A stretch of 64,000 nucleotides of DNA, taken from contig BSYO01000003.1 of NCBI GenBank assembly GCA_033239525.1, forward strand, positions 10,596,001 through 10,660,000. The letters are read 5' to 3'. Numbering within the stretch: the stretch's first letter is position 1; every line of letters starts with the position of its first letter. This DNA comes from Nepenthes gracilis (lineage: Eukaryota; Streptophyta; Magnoliopsida; Caryophyllales; Nepenthaceae). This document shows, piece after piece, positions 1 through 11,849 of the stretch. Position numbers and translations under genes: made by a program. Below the pieces are notes generated by a model. The model saw only the letters and a program-made list of their open reading frames with translations. It did no database searches and was not told the DNA's origin.

Positions 1-693
1 ACCATATCAACTACTAGAAGGTTACCATAGGTAGCAATAGAAGCCCGATCATTGCCATGACGATCTTGCTTCTCTTGCTACTCGCTACCACCCTCCTTCT
101 CTTGCTTCCGATTGAAGTAATTTCGCTTCATGGAGCCCTTTTTACCATAATGAAAGCACTTGATGTCCTTGATCTTGGACCGACTATTACTCTTCTCTAA
201 TTTGCTATCTCGGTTGATGTCCCATGTTCGCGACCTCTTGCTTGTGGCCAAGCCAATTGGCTTTCCGAAACCTCATTACTTTTCCTCTGCCTATACCTAT
301 TTATAATCAAAGAAAAGACAATTTCATTGAGATTGAGCATATTCTTGTCGAACAATAACGTTGTTATTATATGATCCTAAGAGTTTAGCAATGAAGCCAA
401 TAATACTAAGGCCTTATCCTACTAAAGAGTGTTTTCTATAAGAAATAACTTGATTGTGCAATTAGTCAAATCTCTCATATTTTTCCATTCCATATCCTTC
501 AATTTTTTTGGTCCGTCCTTCTTCAAGGCTTTTTCCGTTCCTTCTTGGGTCAACATGATACCCATTCTTTCTTATAAAATGATAAAACTATTTTGCTTGT
601 TAAATTGCTTAATAGAGATTAGCAAGCCTTTCAACATCAATGTTGCCAAATGTTGTTTTTGCATCAAAAAATCTATACTTTGATACCACTTAT
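1..693 (-). pseudogene. Ty1/copia gag relic, cut by the window edge
   Basis: Read on the minus strand, this stretch contains a decayed Ty1/copia gag. Around 330-430 the translation gives LVLLASLLNS, a stop, then DHIITTLLFDKN, which matches the usual copia gag stretch on small-residue spacing and the TTLL motif. Around 121-165 it gives CFHYGKKGSMKRNY, a CCHC zinc knuckle whose second and last Cys and whose His are replaced. A stop codon follows, then a frame resembling the gag-protease linker (ASIATYGNLLVVDMV). Several in-frame stops show that it is dead. The protease, integrase and RT parts would lie beyond position 1. It probably sits in the first intron of the anthranilate synthase beta gene, in antisense to it, but the upstream exon is not visible. 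The copia assignment rests on remembered family motifs. Confidence 0.6.
681..688 (-). other. Copia primer-binding site (tRNA-iMet type)
   Basis: The minus strand reads TGGTATCA, the core of the initiator-methionine tRNA primer-binding site common in plant copia elements. It lies just upstream of the gag relic and a few bases after a plausible LTR end (CCCA on the minus strand, ending at plus position 694). This order, LTR then PBS then gag, supports the minus orientation. Confidence 0.5.
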
Positions 694-1490
694 TGGGATT
701 CAAAACACTCACACTATAGTGCAGCAAAAATAAACCTGAATCCCCCATCTAATGTCAACCATTATTCTCTCTTGATTGAACACGAGGAAAATACGTAATT
801 AAGTATACAAGTTACACAACATGATTTAACATGGAAAACTCTTATCGAATAAGGAAAAAATTATAAGATAACTATCAAATAATATTCATTATGAATATTA
901 GGTTACAAATAACCCTATTTGAGTGCCATTCATGACAACCCGTGTGAATAATTAATTGAATGCAACTCCAATACATATAGCAACTTACAAGAGTATAATA
1001 CAATGATAAAACAAGTAATTAATTGATAAACATCCTGCAAGTAAGGATAAAACAATATAACTAAACTTGGTGAAGGATGAAACTCAAATCGAACCTCGAC
1101 TAGATGTCAAAAATTTTCCTATTCTATCTTTTCTCTCTTATTTTTCTTTGTGCAACGACCGTTTTATTTTAAATACTCCGGATCTAACTAAAAAATTTCA
1201 TTAGGACTTTATACCCTTGGTTAGCATTTGAACGCTTGCTAGAATGCTAGAATGGTGGCTTATAGGCAAAAGCTACCTTTGTGCAACCACTCGAATTGGA
1301 GCACAAGTGCCACCTTAGACACACTTGCTATGGTACACATGCTTGAATATCCTACCATGTGTCTATCAGGCATTGATCTCTTGCGATACTCCAATTCTCC
1401 ACTTGAGCAAATCCTCGCATCAAAACCGAGTGAACTACTAAATGACCTCGTTTATTAAATATAAGACTCATAAGGGAGTGACCCAAACTC
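694..1490 (-). mobile_element. Probable 5' LTR of the copia relic (outer boundary uncertain)
   Basis: This AT-rich block lies directly upstream, on the minus strand, of the copia PBS and gag relic, where a 5' LTR should be. A TATA-like run (minus strand, about 1165-1180, GTATTTAAAATAA) would drive minus-strand transcription toward gag. The inner edge at 694 is supported by the PBS spacing. The outer edge near 1490 is a guess, because no target duplication can be tested without the second LTR. The short open frame at 1252-1458 has no recognisable domain and I treat it as chance. Confidence 0.35.
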
Positions 1491-2730
1491 AATACCAATG
1501 AGGAATATGCTGCTTGAATTGTCATTGGAAATGTGGGAAGGATTGAGTCCGTCCATAACCCGTCAATAATTGAAGCTTTAGCAGGTCACTTATTGAAATC
1601 TCTGGGCGGTGTGAAAAACTCGTGGCAAACCAATAAATAATATGAAAGTTTCTCCACCGTTAAACCAAAGCAGCCTGGGATAAATTAGATCAAATACATT
1701 GATGAGAGTGTTCACAACTGTTTATACATGGTACTGCAGCAAGCTACTGGCATGTACTCCAAGTTTACATTTATGGAATTCATTTCCTATAGAGAATTCC
1801 AACGTTAAATAAATCCGGGATAGGATTAGTCTCCTTTTACACCACAAGCCCTGGAAACTATTGATCTCAAGTCCACGGAATGCAAATCCTTTTTTTCTTC
1901 ATTGGCTTCGGCATGCCTTGGGAGCATCTGGACCTTCTTTGTCCCCAAGTTGAACTCTTTGTCCTGAACTATAGTGTGAGGCATACATTAAGTTGCTTTG
2001 CTAGTAGGCTTTTGTGGTAATTTACTCGATCTTTAAAATCGCTTGTTGAAGGTGAGCCTCAATATAAATTCAAGATTGTTCCATTATGATAGAGAAACAA
2101 CTTTTTTTTTTTCCAATACAGAGGTAAGGCTGTGTAAACTGGACCTTTCCTAGGCCCAGTGATGTGGGAGTATTGTGCAGTGAGCTATCCTATATAATTT
2201 TCTTATTGAATCCATCATTGCCATGAGTAGTCAGTGGCCTTGGGAGCTAGAGTCACCATTTTTTCCCTATGGTACTGTTAAGGCTTCAAGCATCCTGAAG
2301 GATTGTAAGAGTATTGAGATTTGTATGCTTACTTTCCCTGCCTCCCATCCATAGAATAGAGCCCATGGAGTATTCTTTAAAATAATGGTAAAAGTAAATG
2401 AAGGGCTGAAGGTATCATTTTTAGGAGTATGGGAGATTTCTTTATTGACAATTTTTTATCAAAGGAAAGTTTTTGGATATAAAATGAACCATTATCATTT
2501 TTTCTTCCCCTTCTCGTTATTAATCCTTGACTCTTATAATACTCTTCTGCAATTTCACTTTGCCGGTACACTGTTGGTTGTTGTCTTTTAGTTTCCTTTT
2601 CACTTGTACATTTGTTTTTTTGTGCATGGAGTCAGTTCTGGATTGCAGTTTCTTTCTGTAAATGTGTATTCTTTCCACAAGTATATTTGAGTTAATTGCT
2701 TCACTGTTGTTGTATTTTTAAAGTACATAG
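1491..2730. other. Intronic sequence upstream of the first visible ASB exon
   Basis: No exon, RNA gene or mobile element is recognisable here. I looked for the expected upstream exon of the anthranilate synthase beta gene (the conserved Asp-Asn-Tyr-Asp-Ser-Phe segment at the start of the amidotransferase domain) and did not find it. The block is therefore best read as the 3' part of an intron that also hosts the copia relic to its left. Confidence 0.4.
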
Positions 2731-5700
2731 GTGAGCTAGGGTGTAAATTTGAGGTTTATCGAAATGATGAAGTCTCCGTGGAGGAGTTGAAAAGGTAAGT
2801 CAATAAGTCCGTTTGACTGAACATTTGAATTGTCTGTTGATTTAATGGCATATTTGCAGACAATCTAGAATATCTGGGCTATTGTTTCTTCTAGTGCGCA
2901 TTATGTTTGTACTTATGCTGTAATTCTTAATGCTTCATTGCAGGAAAAATCCAAGAGGTGTCCTTATATCTCCTGGACCAGGTCAGAACTTTTGTTTGTG
3001 TTCTTTGAAAAGGCTATATTTGATGAGAGAGTGTATTGAAGTTAGTTTGTGTTCACACCGATGGGTACACTTAGCCGTCATTATTTTTTGCTGCATAGGC
3101 GGTGCAAGTCACCGAAATTGTTTCACTTCTTTTATTTTCTTTAGGTACACCCCAAGACTCGGGAATATCGTTGGAAACAGTTTTAGAACTTGGACCTATT
3201 GTTCCTTTGCTTGGTGTTTGCATGGGGTTGCAGTGCATTGGAGAGGCTTTCGGTGGTAAATGCTTGATTATTTCCTTCATTTTGTATTTATATGTTTATT
3301 ATTTTCTAATTATGTTTGCCACTATTTCCAGGCTGTCATCACTAACAGCCAAGTCATACGCATCAAGTCTGGCCCATCTACTAGGTTGGCCATTGTTAAA
3401 ATACATACCCAATGGTCCTTGAGTAAATACTTCCAATTAACAATGATGATCTTTTTTCAAATATTCTAGTACCTTTTTTCCACAACAATTGTATTTTACA
3501 ATTGATTTTGTAAAGTTTTCATGTTTAAGGTGTTGCCTTATAAAAAATAAATTACCACTACAGAAAATTTATTGAATTGTTAAAATCTTAAGATAATTTT
3601 TAGATAGTTGTATCCAATTTTTTTAAAAAAAAAAACATAGATAAGTTATGCCCTTATCATTCTAACCAAATTAATTGAATAGAGTGATATCCAACATAAG
3701 TACTATAAAAAATTGCCTTGGCAATTATTTTAAACAAACTTAGATAAATAAAGCATTTTTCGTATGAATTCTTAACTTTGATAGAAATCTAGTTTATTTG
3801 TTTTTTTCCCTGATAAGTAACTATTTCGTAATAGTAAAAAAGGGGCCCCAATGGGCTCAAAGAAATTACTCAATCCTAATTCAATTGCAGAACAACCATT
3901 ATGTAAATCCGTGATAGTTCTTATGCATGAATTGAAGGAACCTATTGTGTAACACTCTATAGCAGAGCAATCTTTTTGGAAACCTTAACATGATGTTATT
4001 ATCTAGTGGTGACAACTGTGAATAGATTCCATCATCATGTGACGGTTTTTGGGGGTTCTGGATGTGATGTCCATGCTCTTACATAGAAGAACGTAATTGT
4101 TCAGTGCCAGTATTGCCTAAACTTGTTCAAGGCTCCAAATATCCTGATTCTCGACGAGTGAGGCACCCAAGGTTTGTCAATCAATGGAGTCCAATCATGT
4201 GGCTCCGGAAACCACAGCTTCGGACTGGCTAAACAGTGGCATACCGATTGCTTGGCATCACCTACTTCATACTGTTGATTATACTTAAAAGCGCTATTAC
4301 CCATGTATTCTCAAGTTATTACCATTAGCAATTAAATATTGCATGCTTCTTCATTTTATATTTCCATCCTTGGAGGGTTCTATTCTATCACCAATAGATC
4401 TGCCCTTTTCCCCAGCCACCCCTCAGTAGCTTTCCTCTGAGAGCACTTACAAGTCCCGCTCTTTGTTTTTGTTTCTTGATAATCTAAACCTTGTTTAGTC
4501 TTGTAGGGAAGATTGTTCGTTCTCCTTGCGGAGTGATGCATGGAAAAGGTTCATTTGTACATTATGACGAGAAGGGTTACGATGGCTTGTTGTTTGGGTT
4601 GTCCAAGTGAGGCTCTATCTTCTCATATCATTTAACCTTTTAATTTATATATATGCAGTAATACATCTTCATAAATGTAAAATGGGAGAACCATCTACTA
4701 TATCTTTCTCTTGGAGGAAGCGGGAATGCTTACACCTGTAACATTAAGAGTTGGCACAACTTTCTCAGATTCAAAACCTGTGACACCATATCCACAAATA
4801 TCCAAGCGAAATGGTGCAAACTTGCCATTGATTGCTGTGTACATTTCTTAATTAGTATGATGTTTGAACAATACCAAAGGCTCCAAAACCGGTGTCGGTG
4901 TCAACCAATAAAAAAACTAAGAACCAAATTGGACCTGGATTCAGATGGAACGAATGATGAAATATGTGTTTTAGGGGATGCGAAATGTTCCCTTGATTTG
5001 TTGCACCATGCTTGCGATATGATTACTCAGTGGTAGGATCTGGTTATTCAAGCAGGAATTTGTTTAGTTTTGGTCAGCTGAAATATGACTCTAGTTTAGT
5101 AGAGAAGTCATAGGATTGAAATTCCCTTTTTAATCAATATTTTGCAGTTATTTTACCGAAAAGTGATGTATCAAATTGGATTTGACTGTGCTGTTCTTAA
5201 TCTAAAAGTGATGTATTTTTTGGATTTGATTAGTGGCATGTGTCCAGTTAATTAGGTATGTACATTTAGTTATATATTGTTATCTCTGTCATTGCCATTT
5301 GGTGTTTCCTCCTTTATACAGAATTGGTGTTTCCGATATCCATGTTATATCTTGCCAGTTCCATGTCCATAATCATTGTGTTCATGTTAAAAGGGTAAAA
5401 TATAACCTGTTTATTTGTTCCAGTCCCTTTACTGCTGGCAGATATCACAGCCTTGTTATCGAAAGGGATACTTTTCCTGATGATATACTTGAGATTACAG
5501 CATGGACTGAAGATGGGTTGATTATGGCTGCTCGTCACAGAGAATACAAGCATTTGCAGGCAAATCTTTCTTTCTTTCAAGCACTTTAGGATATAATTAT
5601 TGCAGTTATTGCAAAACCTATAACCTTTTAAGTGAGGCCTTGTCAGAACTAATTGGCGGAAGATAACTAAGACCATAGCATAAGCTCCAGTAAAATGTTG

Positions 5701-7553
5701 GCTGACTATAGGTAGAGAACCAATGAGGATCAGAAAATATTCAAGGCTACAGATTTGTTGTACTCAGTAGTCAGTTATGAGAGCAATCTCTAATTGCCTT
5801 CAGATTTAAAAGCAATATATATATATATTATATTTTTTGGGGGTGGGTGGAGGGGAGGGAACCCTGGTCCACTTGAATTGCTTTCTGACTGAGAAAATGC
5901 AATTGAAACATTGAATTGTCCTGCTAACAAGTTAGTCGGGAAGCAACTAATTACCCCAATTCAAGGGGCTAAATTGTGGCAGCTAACTCATTTGTTGTGA
6001 AGCTGAAACTTTGCTGATTACTCATTCCATAGTCATGCGATGCCCATGGAATTGACATGCTGTTGTGGGCGTTTATTTTCATGTAGAAGTTTGTCTTGTT
6101 TGTCTTGCATTATTAGTGGAAGTATACTGGGACTTACTTTAGTGATGGTAATCTTCTGAAGTCCATCAATTTGGATATTGACTTGGAAGCATTTGAGTAG
6201 GCAGGCAGGCTTGGAGGAAAGATTCTGTCTCCTATAAATTTCTGGAATAAGAAATCCTCCACATGGAGATGAAGGCTAAGCAAGAAATGCCATCTTTACG
6301 ATAGGAGCTGTGAGAGTGCTCTCAGACTTCATACTGTAAAGATTTCATCCTGGCATCATTGGTGGTTTAATAATAAGATGAATCCAACATGTTTTAATTT
6401 GTTGTCATAATCTTAACTATCTATATTTCCAGGATAAAATATTTACCTCAGGAATATGGGAGAGGATAGCTGGAGTCCTTTATTGCTGCAGTCAACAATG
6501 CTTCATATCACTCTTTGGGAACCAAAAGCCATACATGTACTTTAGTGAAGCATTAGTAGAAATGCTAATAGGTTATTTATGACCCTTACTGGGGAGGGAA
6601 ATGATTTTGGGACACCCTCCGATGATGTGTCCTACATCCATTCATCTATGCATATATAGGCCTGTTAGTATGGATAAATAGATAAGATGATACGCCGCCA
6701 GAAATTTTCCCCTATCATCACACTACCATGATATAACTACTCTTCCTTTGCAAAATACACTTTGAGTACTCGAGCCCTCATGGGTCCTCTGATGGACCTC
6801 CACCTTTGTTTCACATCATATTTGAGTATATGTCTGCGTGTGTCCCAAGAGAGCAACCGTGAGATGACAGTTATCCCAAAAAAATACAAACTGTGAGTTG
6901 GACGTTAGTTTGGCAGCGCACCAGTTACATCTTTTTTGTCTGCTGTATTACTTAACATATCCACTGTTCCATTATGGGTATCTACTCGTTATCACCTTCT
7001 CATGTGTTGTTTTGTGTGATACAATGACCTACCTCACTGTTGTACTTGCTATAGGGAAATATTAAGTACCTGAAATACCACTAGATTGCGTACTGCAATA
7101 TTTAACTAAGTAACAATGGGGCTTGTCTTTGATAAACATTTTTATAAGCCCAATATTGTGTACTTAAAGATGCAGAAGTCATGTACAATGCTTGCTGTTT
7201 TTAGTGTCTCTGATCAGCCGGGTCATGTACTGGCTTTAATTTTGTCAATCTCTAAGACGTAAACTTTTGTCAAAGCTTTGTTTGTGGTACATTTTGATCA
7301 AATTTCTGATTTTGCTCACATCATCTCCAGTGGGAACAAGTGATATCTCAAATTATGTTTTGGATTTCAATGTGGTTCTTATCTCGTCTTTTAATTTGTT
7401 AAATCAGCATGAATGGCTTACTGCTGTAGAAGTCTTAATGTGCAGGGGGTCCAGTTTCATCCTGAAAGCATTATAACGGCTGAAGGGAAGACGATCATTC
7501 GCAATTTCATTAGGATGATAGAGAGAAGAGAAGCCGACACACTGACAAGATAA
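2731..7553 (+). CDS. ASB: Anthranilate synthase beta subunit, glutamine amidotransferase (5' partial)
   Basis: This gene encodes the glutaminase subunit that releases ammonia from glutamine for anthranilate synthase, the first committed step of tryptophan synthesis in plastids. Six exons are visible: 2731-2794, 2944-2981, 3145-3255, 4507-4606, 5424-5559 and 7446-7553 (stop TAA). Phases join without a break. The translation starts at GELGCKFEVYRNDEV and includes the oxyanion strand (SPGPGTP), the nucleophile elbow GVCMGLQ with the catalytic Cys in exon 3145-3255, and HPES with the catalytic His and Glu in the last exon. About 185 residues are present of roughly 275 usual for the plant protein. 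The transit peptide and the first strand of the domain are missing, so at least one exon lies to the left of the window or was lost. The intron after 5559 has a GC donor. The exons show no stop or frameshift, so the gene looks functional. Confidence 0.95.
5560..7445 (+). other. ASB last intron, GC-AG type
   Basis: The exon ends ...CATTTGCAG and the intron begins GCAAATC. The next exon starts GGGGTCCAG after the acceptor TGCAG at 7441-7445. No GT nearby gives the conserved protein join His-Leu-Gln-Gly-Val-Gln-Phe-His-Pro-Glu, so a GC donor is the only choice that fits. The 1.9-kb interior shows no recognisable gene or repeat. Confidence 0.8.
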
Positions 7554-8227
7554 TTCTTCAGGAAGCCACATACCCTCATACCCAAATCAGTCTGAACCTT
7601 GTTTGTTAAAATATTTGCTGAAAATATAGATCTTAATGGTGGGCAGGCTGGCCATGAAAACGCACTTGCGAGCAGTACTTCCTGCTTTTCCGATTGTCCA
7701 TCTCCTATTATCTAATGCTCAGATAGGCAAAATAATCATCCTCATTTGAGGGGGAGCAAACAATTTGTTCTATTAGCATCTTATTTCGTTTGATATAAAA
7801 TATAAGACACGACATACAGTATATTATTATTTGCTAAGCTCTTGATCTGACGAACTTGCATATGATTATGGAATGGTGAGGCAGCTACCAAGCCCATTGT
7901 CAAGCCAATCAGTCTATCCTAGCTACGTGTCACGGTTTATATTTTTATAGCTATAGCCACAAACTGTGCGTCATGTTTGGTTTTTGCGGGAACAAATATC
8001 AGCGAAATCAAACCACAAACACTCTTGGGTGCTTGGGGTTAGTTTTGAGACGCAACGCGGAAACTTATGTTAGTGTCAGGTTTGTTGAATATAATGAACT
8101 CACTCGATGAAATTGTGAAAATTCAAACAAGTAATAAATAATCATAAAGTGATAGTAAAAAATGAAAGAATATGTTAAGAATTTATTCCCCCAAAAGAGG
8201 TTTATGGACTTTTTGGGCTATGATATT
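7554..8227. other. ASB 3' UTR and short spacer before the Tat element
   Basis: This stretch follows the ASB stop codon and ends at the target duplication of the Ty3/gypsy element. I see no open frame with a recognisable product. The 3' UTR end cannot be fixed from sequence alone. Confidence 0.4.
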
Positions 8228-8232
8228 AGTAT

Positions 8233-8840
8233 TGTTGTGTTCGAAGATTGTGATTGTTGTATGGATAAAAAAAATTGTCTGTCGGGTATTAAGCTTAATC
8301 TTGTCTCTATATATTTCTAATCAAATTCTGTGTAATCACAAAATAACGGTCAAATGATTGGTGAGATTTACTTCTCGGTATATTCTCCGATACTCAAGTT
8401 AGTATCCTTCTTAAATAAGAGGAAAGATAGAGGATGTAAAATGTATATTTATGTCCAAAGAATTGCGCTCTTAAAGTAGCGTTTTAGATTAAAAGAGAGC
8501 GCTCTTGGCATCTTTTTAGTATTTATATATTTTGTTTGAGAAGTATCCAAAAAATTATCTCATTTTGTTAGAGAGGATGGGCTTTTATAGAATGTGGGCA
8601 ATGGTTAACCATTAAAAAAATTGACAAACGGTTAGTATTTATCTCGACAACGGTTTTAACAAACGTCCGATGTCGTTAGTTGGGGAACCATTTGGGTCAT
8701 TAAATTGGCCTTGGTCATATTTGTCGAAATGGGCTGCATGGGCGTTTTGGGCCGTCAAGCTTTGTCCTTTAGCTTGAAGTTGTATTGGGCCGACTTCTTT
8801 AGGCCGTCGGATATTATATTCATTATTAGCCCCCATATCA
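8233..8840 (-). repeat. 3' LTR of the Tat element
   Basis: About 608 bp, starting TG and ending CA on either strand. It aligns along its whole length with 16966-17565, for example in the shared blocks around 8241-8290 and 8400-8440. It is bounded on the left by the target duplication AGTAT. The end near 8840 differs from the partner by a 15-bp indel. Confidence 0.82.
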
Positions 8841-9099
8841 AGAGGTTTGAAATTTAACTTTCTGGTATGAAGTCTGAAAGCATCTTTTTGTTCGAGTCTG
8901 AATTTTTGTTTGACGAGCTCTATTAGCTCATCGGATAAAAACTTTCAGTCCGAAGGCTTCCATTGAGTGAGAGCAATGAACTCGACGGTCTTTATCCTGC
9001 CGTCAATCGTTGCATTAAATTTGCGTCGCTTCAGATATTAAACGACTCATTGAAAACGTGTAAACCATCATTACTAGGCGATTTGATGTTTGGCAGAGC

Positions 9100-9230
9100 A
9101 AATGGGCAGTTGACACGTATCAGTGTCATGATGAGACGCGTTTTTTGAATTTTGAAGTCAAACGGTGCCGTTTGAAGCCTTCTCCTCTGCCTATAAATGG
9201 GCAGTCGAAAGCTTGAGAAATACTTTCGAT
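9100..9230 (+). promoter_or_regulatory. Putative promoter of the element's opposite-strand gene
   Basis: A TATAAAT box at 9192-9198 lies 94 bp before an ATG at 9292, on the strand opposite to the rest of the element. Upstream are two compact inverted repeats: TGACAC-N6-GTGTCA at 9111-9128, which contains an ACGT core, and CAAACG-N4-CGTTTG at 9159-9174. The layout looks like a plant RNA polymerase II promoter. No expression evidence is available here. Confidence 0.5.
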
Positions 9231-9291
9231 TCCTTTATCTCCACTTTCTCACTCGAAGATTTCTTTTACCTTTTCTTGTTGGAGATTTTCC

Positions 9292-11270
9292 ATGGCACCT
9301 AAAGTTCACCTTTGCCGACGTTGAGTACCTTTAAGCTCGGTATAAGATTCCAAGTTCTTTGGTATACGAGCTTCTTCTCCTCTGAAAGGGTATATTACTG
9401 TATACGAGACTCGTCTGAAAGGTGGTATCCGATTTCCTTTGGCTCCAAAGTTCTATAAAATAATGGTGGAGCTTTATATACCGATCTCCAGACTTTAGCC
9501 GAACGGTGTAAGGTGTCTTGTGTCTTTAAGCATTTTTTGCTTGAATTCACAGCCTGATTTTTAATGTCACGGCTGTGAAAGTCTTGTTCCATTTTTAGCA
9601 CGGACAAGGTTGGATCACTGTATCTCCTAGACTGGAATATGGCTTGAGTGGAGGAAATCTTGACTCCACAATAAGGTAGAATGACCGATTTTTTTATTTA
9701 GCGGTTTCTTCTACATGGAAACTTTATACGTAGTGGGGTCAGTTTTCTACTTCTTTTTAGACCGATGTTTATGGCCACGAGAAAGCCGCAGTCCAAAGGT
9801 TCACAAACCTCATTCGTAAAAAGGCTGCAACCTTTAATGAAAATAAAAAGAACGCTAGCTTTTCACTGAGTCCCTTGTACAAGCTAAGTGGGAGCCTGTG
9901 GTTAAATGGTCCGAGACCCTTGCGGGAAAATCTGTTTATAAGAGAAAATATAAAAGAAAGGTTAAGGTCCATAGAATAAAAGAGTCCTCGGCCAGGGAGC
10001 CCAAGGACAAGGATGCCTCAATGGGCATTCAAATAAAGGAGCCGTTGGCCATAACGCCTCGAAATAAAGAGGCCTCGGTTGAATCTAGTTTTGAGGATGA
10101 TGCCACTATTGATCAGCTAATAAAGAGGAAGCATCTGACGATCAGATTGGACCCAATTTCTACGTCTTCCTCAGCCTAAGTTCCTGAGGCCGTCGGGCCA
10201 GTTGAAGGCGGTGAGCCTGTAGAGTCTAGTGCTGAGGAGGTAACCGAGGTTGTGCCGATCCCTGCCCCACTTCTTGCTACATATGGGGTTCCGACCGTTT
10301 TGCCACTACTTCCCGAGGAGCCCCTGCTTGATATTCTGATTACCTTTATTGAGGTATTTCTTGGATTAGTGAGATTTAGTCTAGTGAGGCTGAGGGAATG
10401 CAATTGCTTGAGCTCTCAGTGACCAACATGGATGAAGTGGTCACTTCTAAACTTCGTGCCAATATTGCAGAGGATCATTCTCTTGAGCTCCCAGAGCCCG
10501 AGATCTGTCTCGAAGTCAAGACCGAGGGTCGAGTCGTTATGGCAGACGTGCCACTTTTGGGTGATCTCACGGTCGAGGTCAAATCTGAGGCAATCCTCAC
10601 ACCTGCTGCTAGAACATCTGGTTTTAATCCCCAGGTGCCTGTGTCCGAAGGGAGCGTTGTGCCTGAAGGAGTTGAAGAGGAGGTAGAGGTGGTTGGCTCA
10701 GAGTCTCCAAGTCCCGAAGTCCAAGTTGTCTCGGAAACTCATACGGGTGATGCAACTCTTAGGAATATTTCCGTCTCCAAGGTACTGTCAGAAATCTTCT
10801 TTAAATTTCACATTATCTTCTTCATATTTGTTAACTTGCTTTATTTTTCTTGTAGTTCCAAGAGATGGTCAATTGTCTTGTTGGCGCTGCCAATCAGTTT
10901 GCTCACAACTATGTAGAGAAAGAGTAGTTTCTGGTTGCTGAGAAGTGTATCTCTCAACTTGAGCGCAACATGGCTGACATGAAGTAGAAATATGCTCTCC
11001 TTAGAGAACAGAACTTTAATATTGAGAGTGAGTTTCAGGATTCCATCCATCCCGAGGGCATTACGAAGATGTTGGAGCACAGCAATTGGGAAGGCATCAA
11101 CTTATGTCGACAGATTGTTTAGCTGCTGGCCACTAGTATTCCTATTTTTTGTGTTTCATCCGAGGAATGCCAGTGCTCGCCACAATTCCAATGTGTTGTA
11201 CCTTCCCAAGGACGATGTGGACTCTTGGGAGCCTTTGCCAGAAACTGCTGGGCCTCGTCCTTCCTCATAA
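9292..11270 (+). pseudogene. Antisense extra ORF of the Tat element (putative gypsy-type transposon protein family)
   Basis: This gene runs opposite to gag-pol, between integrase and the 3' LTR. The ATG at 9292 starts MAPKVHLCRR, then a stop. After it, in shifting frames, come YITVYETRLKGGIRFPLAPK, then FYKIMVELYIPISRL and PNGVRCLVSL. This resembles the N-terminal domain of the plant family annotated as putative gypsy type transposon (PF04195 as I recall), in which Gly-X-Arg-Phe-Pro-Leu and Pro-Asn-X-Trp-Arg are conserved. Two open stretches follow: 9898-10179, rich in Lys, Glu and Ser, and 10398-10781, acidic and rich in Val, Glu and Pro. An intron (10782-10855) leads to a Gln- and Glu-rich, coiled-coil-like C-terminus ending near 11270. 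Stops at several points make the copy non-functional. The role of these proteins is unknown. Confidence 0.65.
10782..10855 (+). other. GT-AG intron in the antisense ORF
   Basis: The donor AAG|GTACTG and the acceptor TTTCTTGTAG|TTCC enclose 74 bp of T-rich sequence. The frame before it is SVSK and after it is FQEMVNCLVGAANQFAHNY. The signals work only on the plus strand, so the intron implies plus-strand transcripts independent of the element's genomic RNA. Confidence 0.5.
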
Positions 11271-11849
11271 AGATCACTTGTATTCTTTTTATACTTGTAA
11301 TAATTTTTCAGTGAATGAAAATTCATTTTTTAAGTTGACTCTCTCTCTTTTCTTAATGTGTTTTACTAGTCGGACATTTTATATGTCTGACTTTAAGTAT
11401 TACTTAAGTTAACCTTGACTCACGACTTTTGTCCTTAGATTGACCGAAGGACGTCAAAATATCCGTGTGTTTTTTAAATTTTTCTAGGACCATATTCAGC
11501 TAACGATATTATCTTGAAAGCCTTTGCATGCGTCCTTCTAGGGAAGCCCCCCAAGTTTTTAGTCATTGGCCTTAATTGAGACCCTTGGTTACATGACTAA
11601 GTATGGGTCATTCAATTATATGACCAAGTTTTACTGACCAGCATGTATGGTCCTCGATACAGGTAAACAAACTTTACCTGACTGAGGGACAGTCTAGATT
11701 ACGCAATGTAATGAAAAATAAGTAAGCACACAAGAATGAATAAAAAACTAAAATTTAATTAATAAATTTTACAAAGATACAAGTACTGCTCATGATGCAA
11801 ACCTTACCTAATAGTACATTTAATCATTAAAAATATTTTTTAAGGTGGG
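11271..11849. other. Region between the antisense ORF end and the integrase relic
   Basis: T-rich sequence with no recognisable domain. It should hold the 3' UTRs of both converging units, the antisense gene from the left and pol from the right. Confidence 0.35.

Noticed and set aside
8227..8241. An LTR start at TGTTCGAAG (8238) for the Tat element
   Set aside because: Starting at 8233 gives a TG end, a full-length match to the partner and a perfect AGTAT target duplication on both sides, so 8233 is preferred.
8963..9148. Plus-strand frame in the Tat element before the antisense gene
   Set aside because: No similarity to a known domain, and it overlaps the putative promoter elements.
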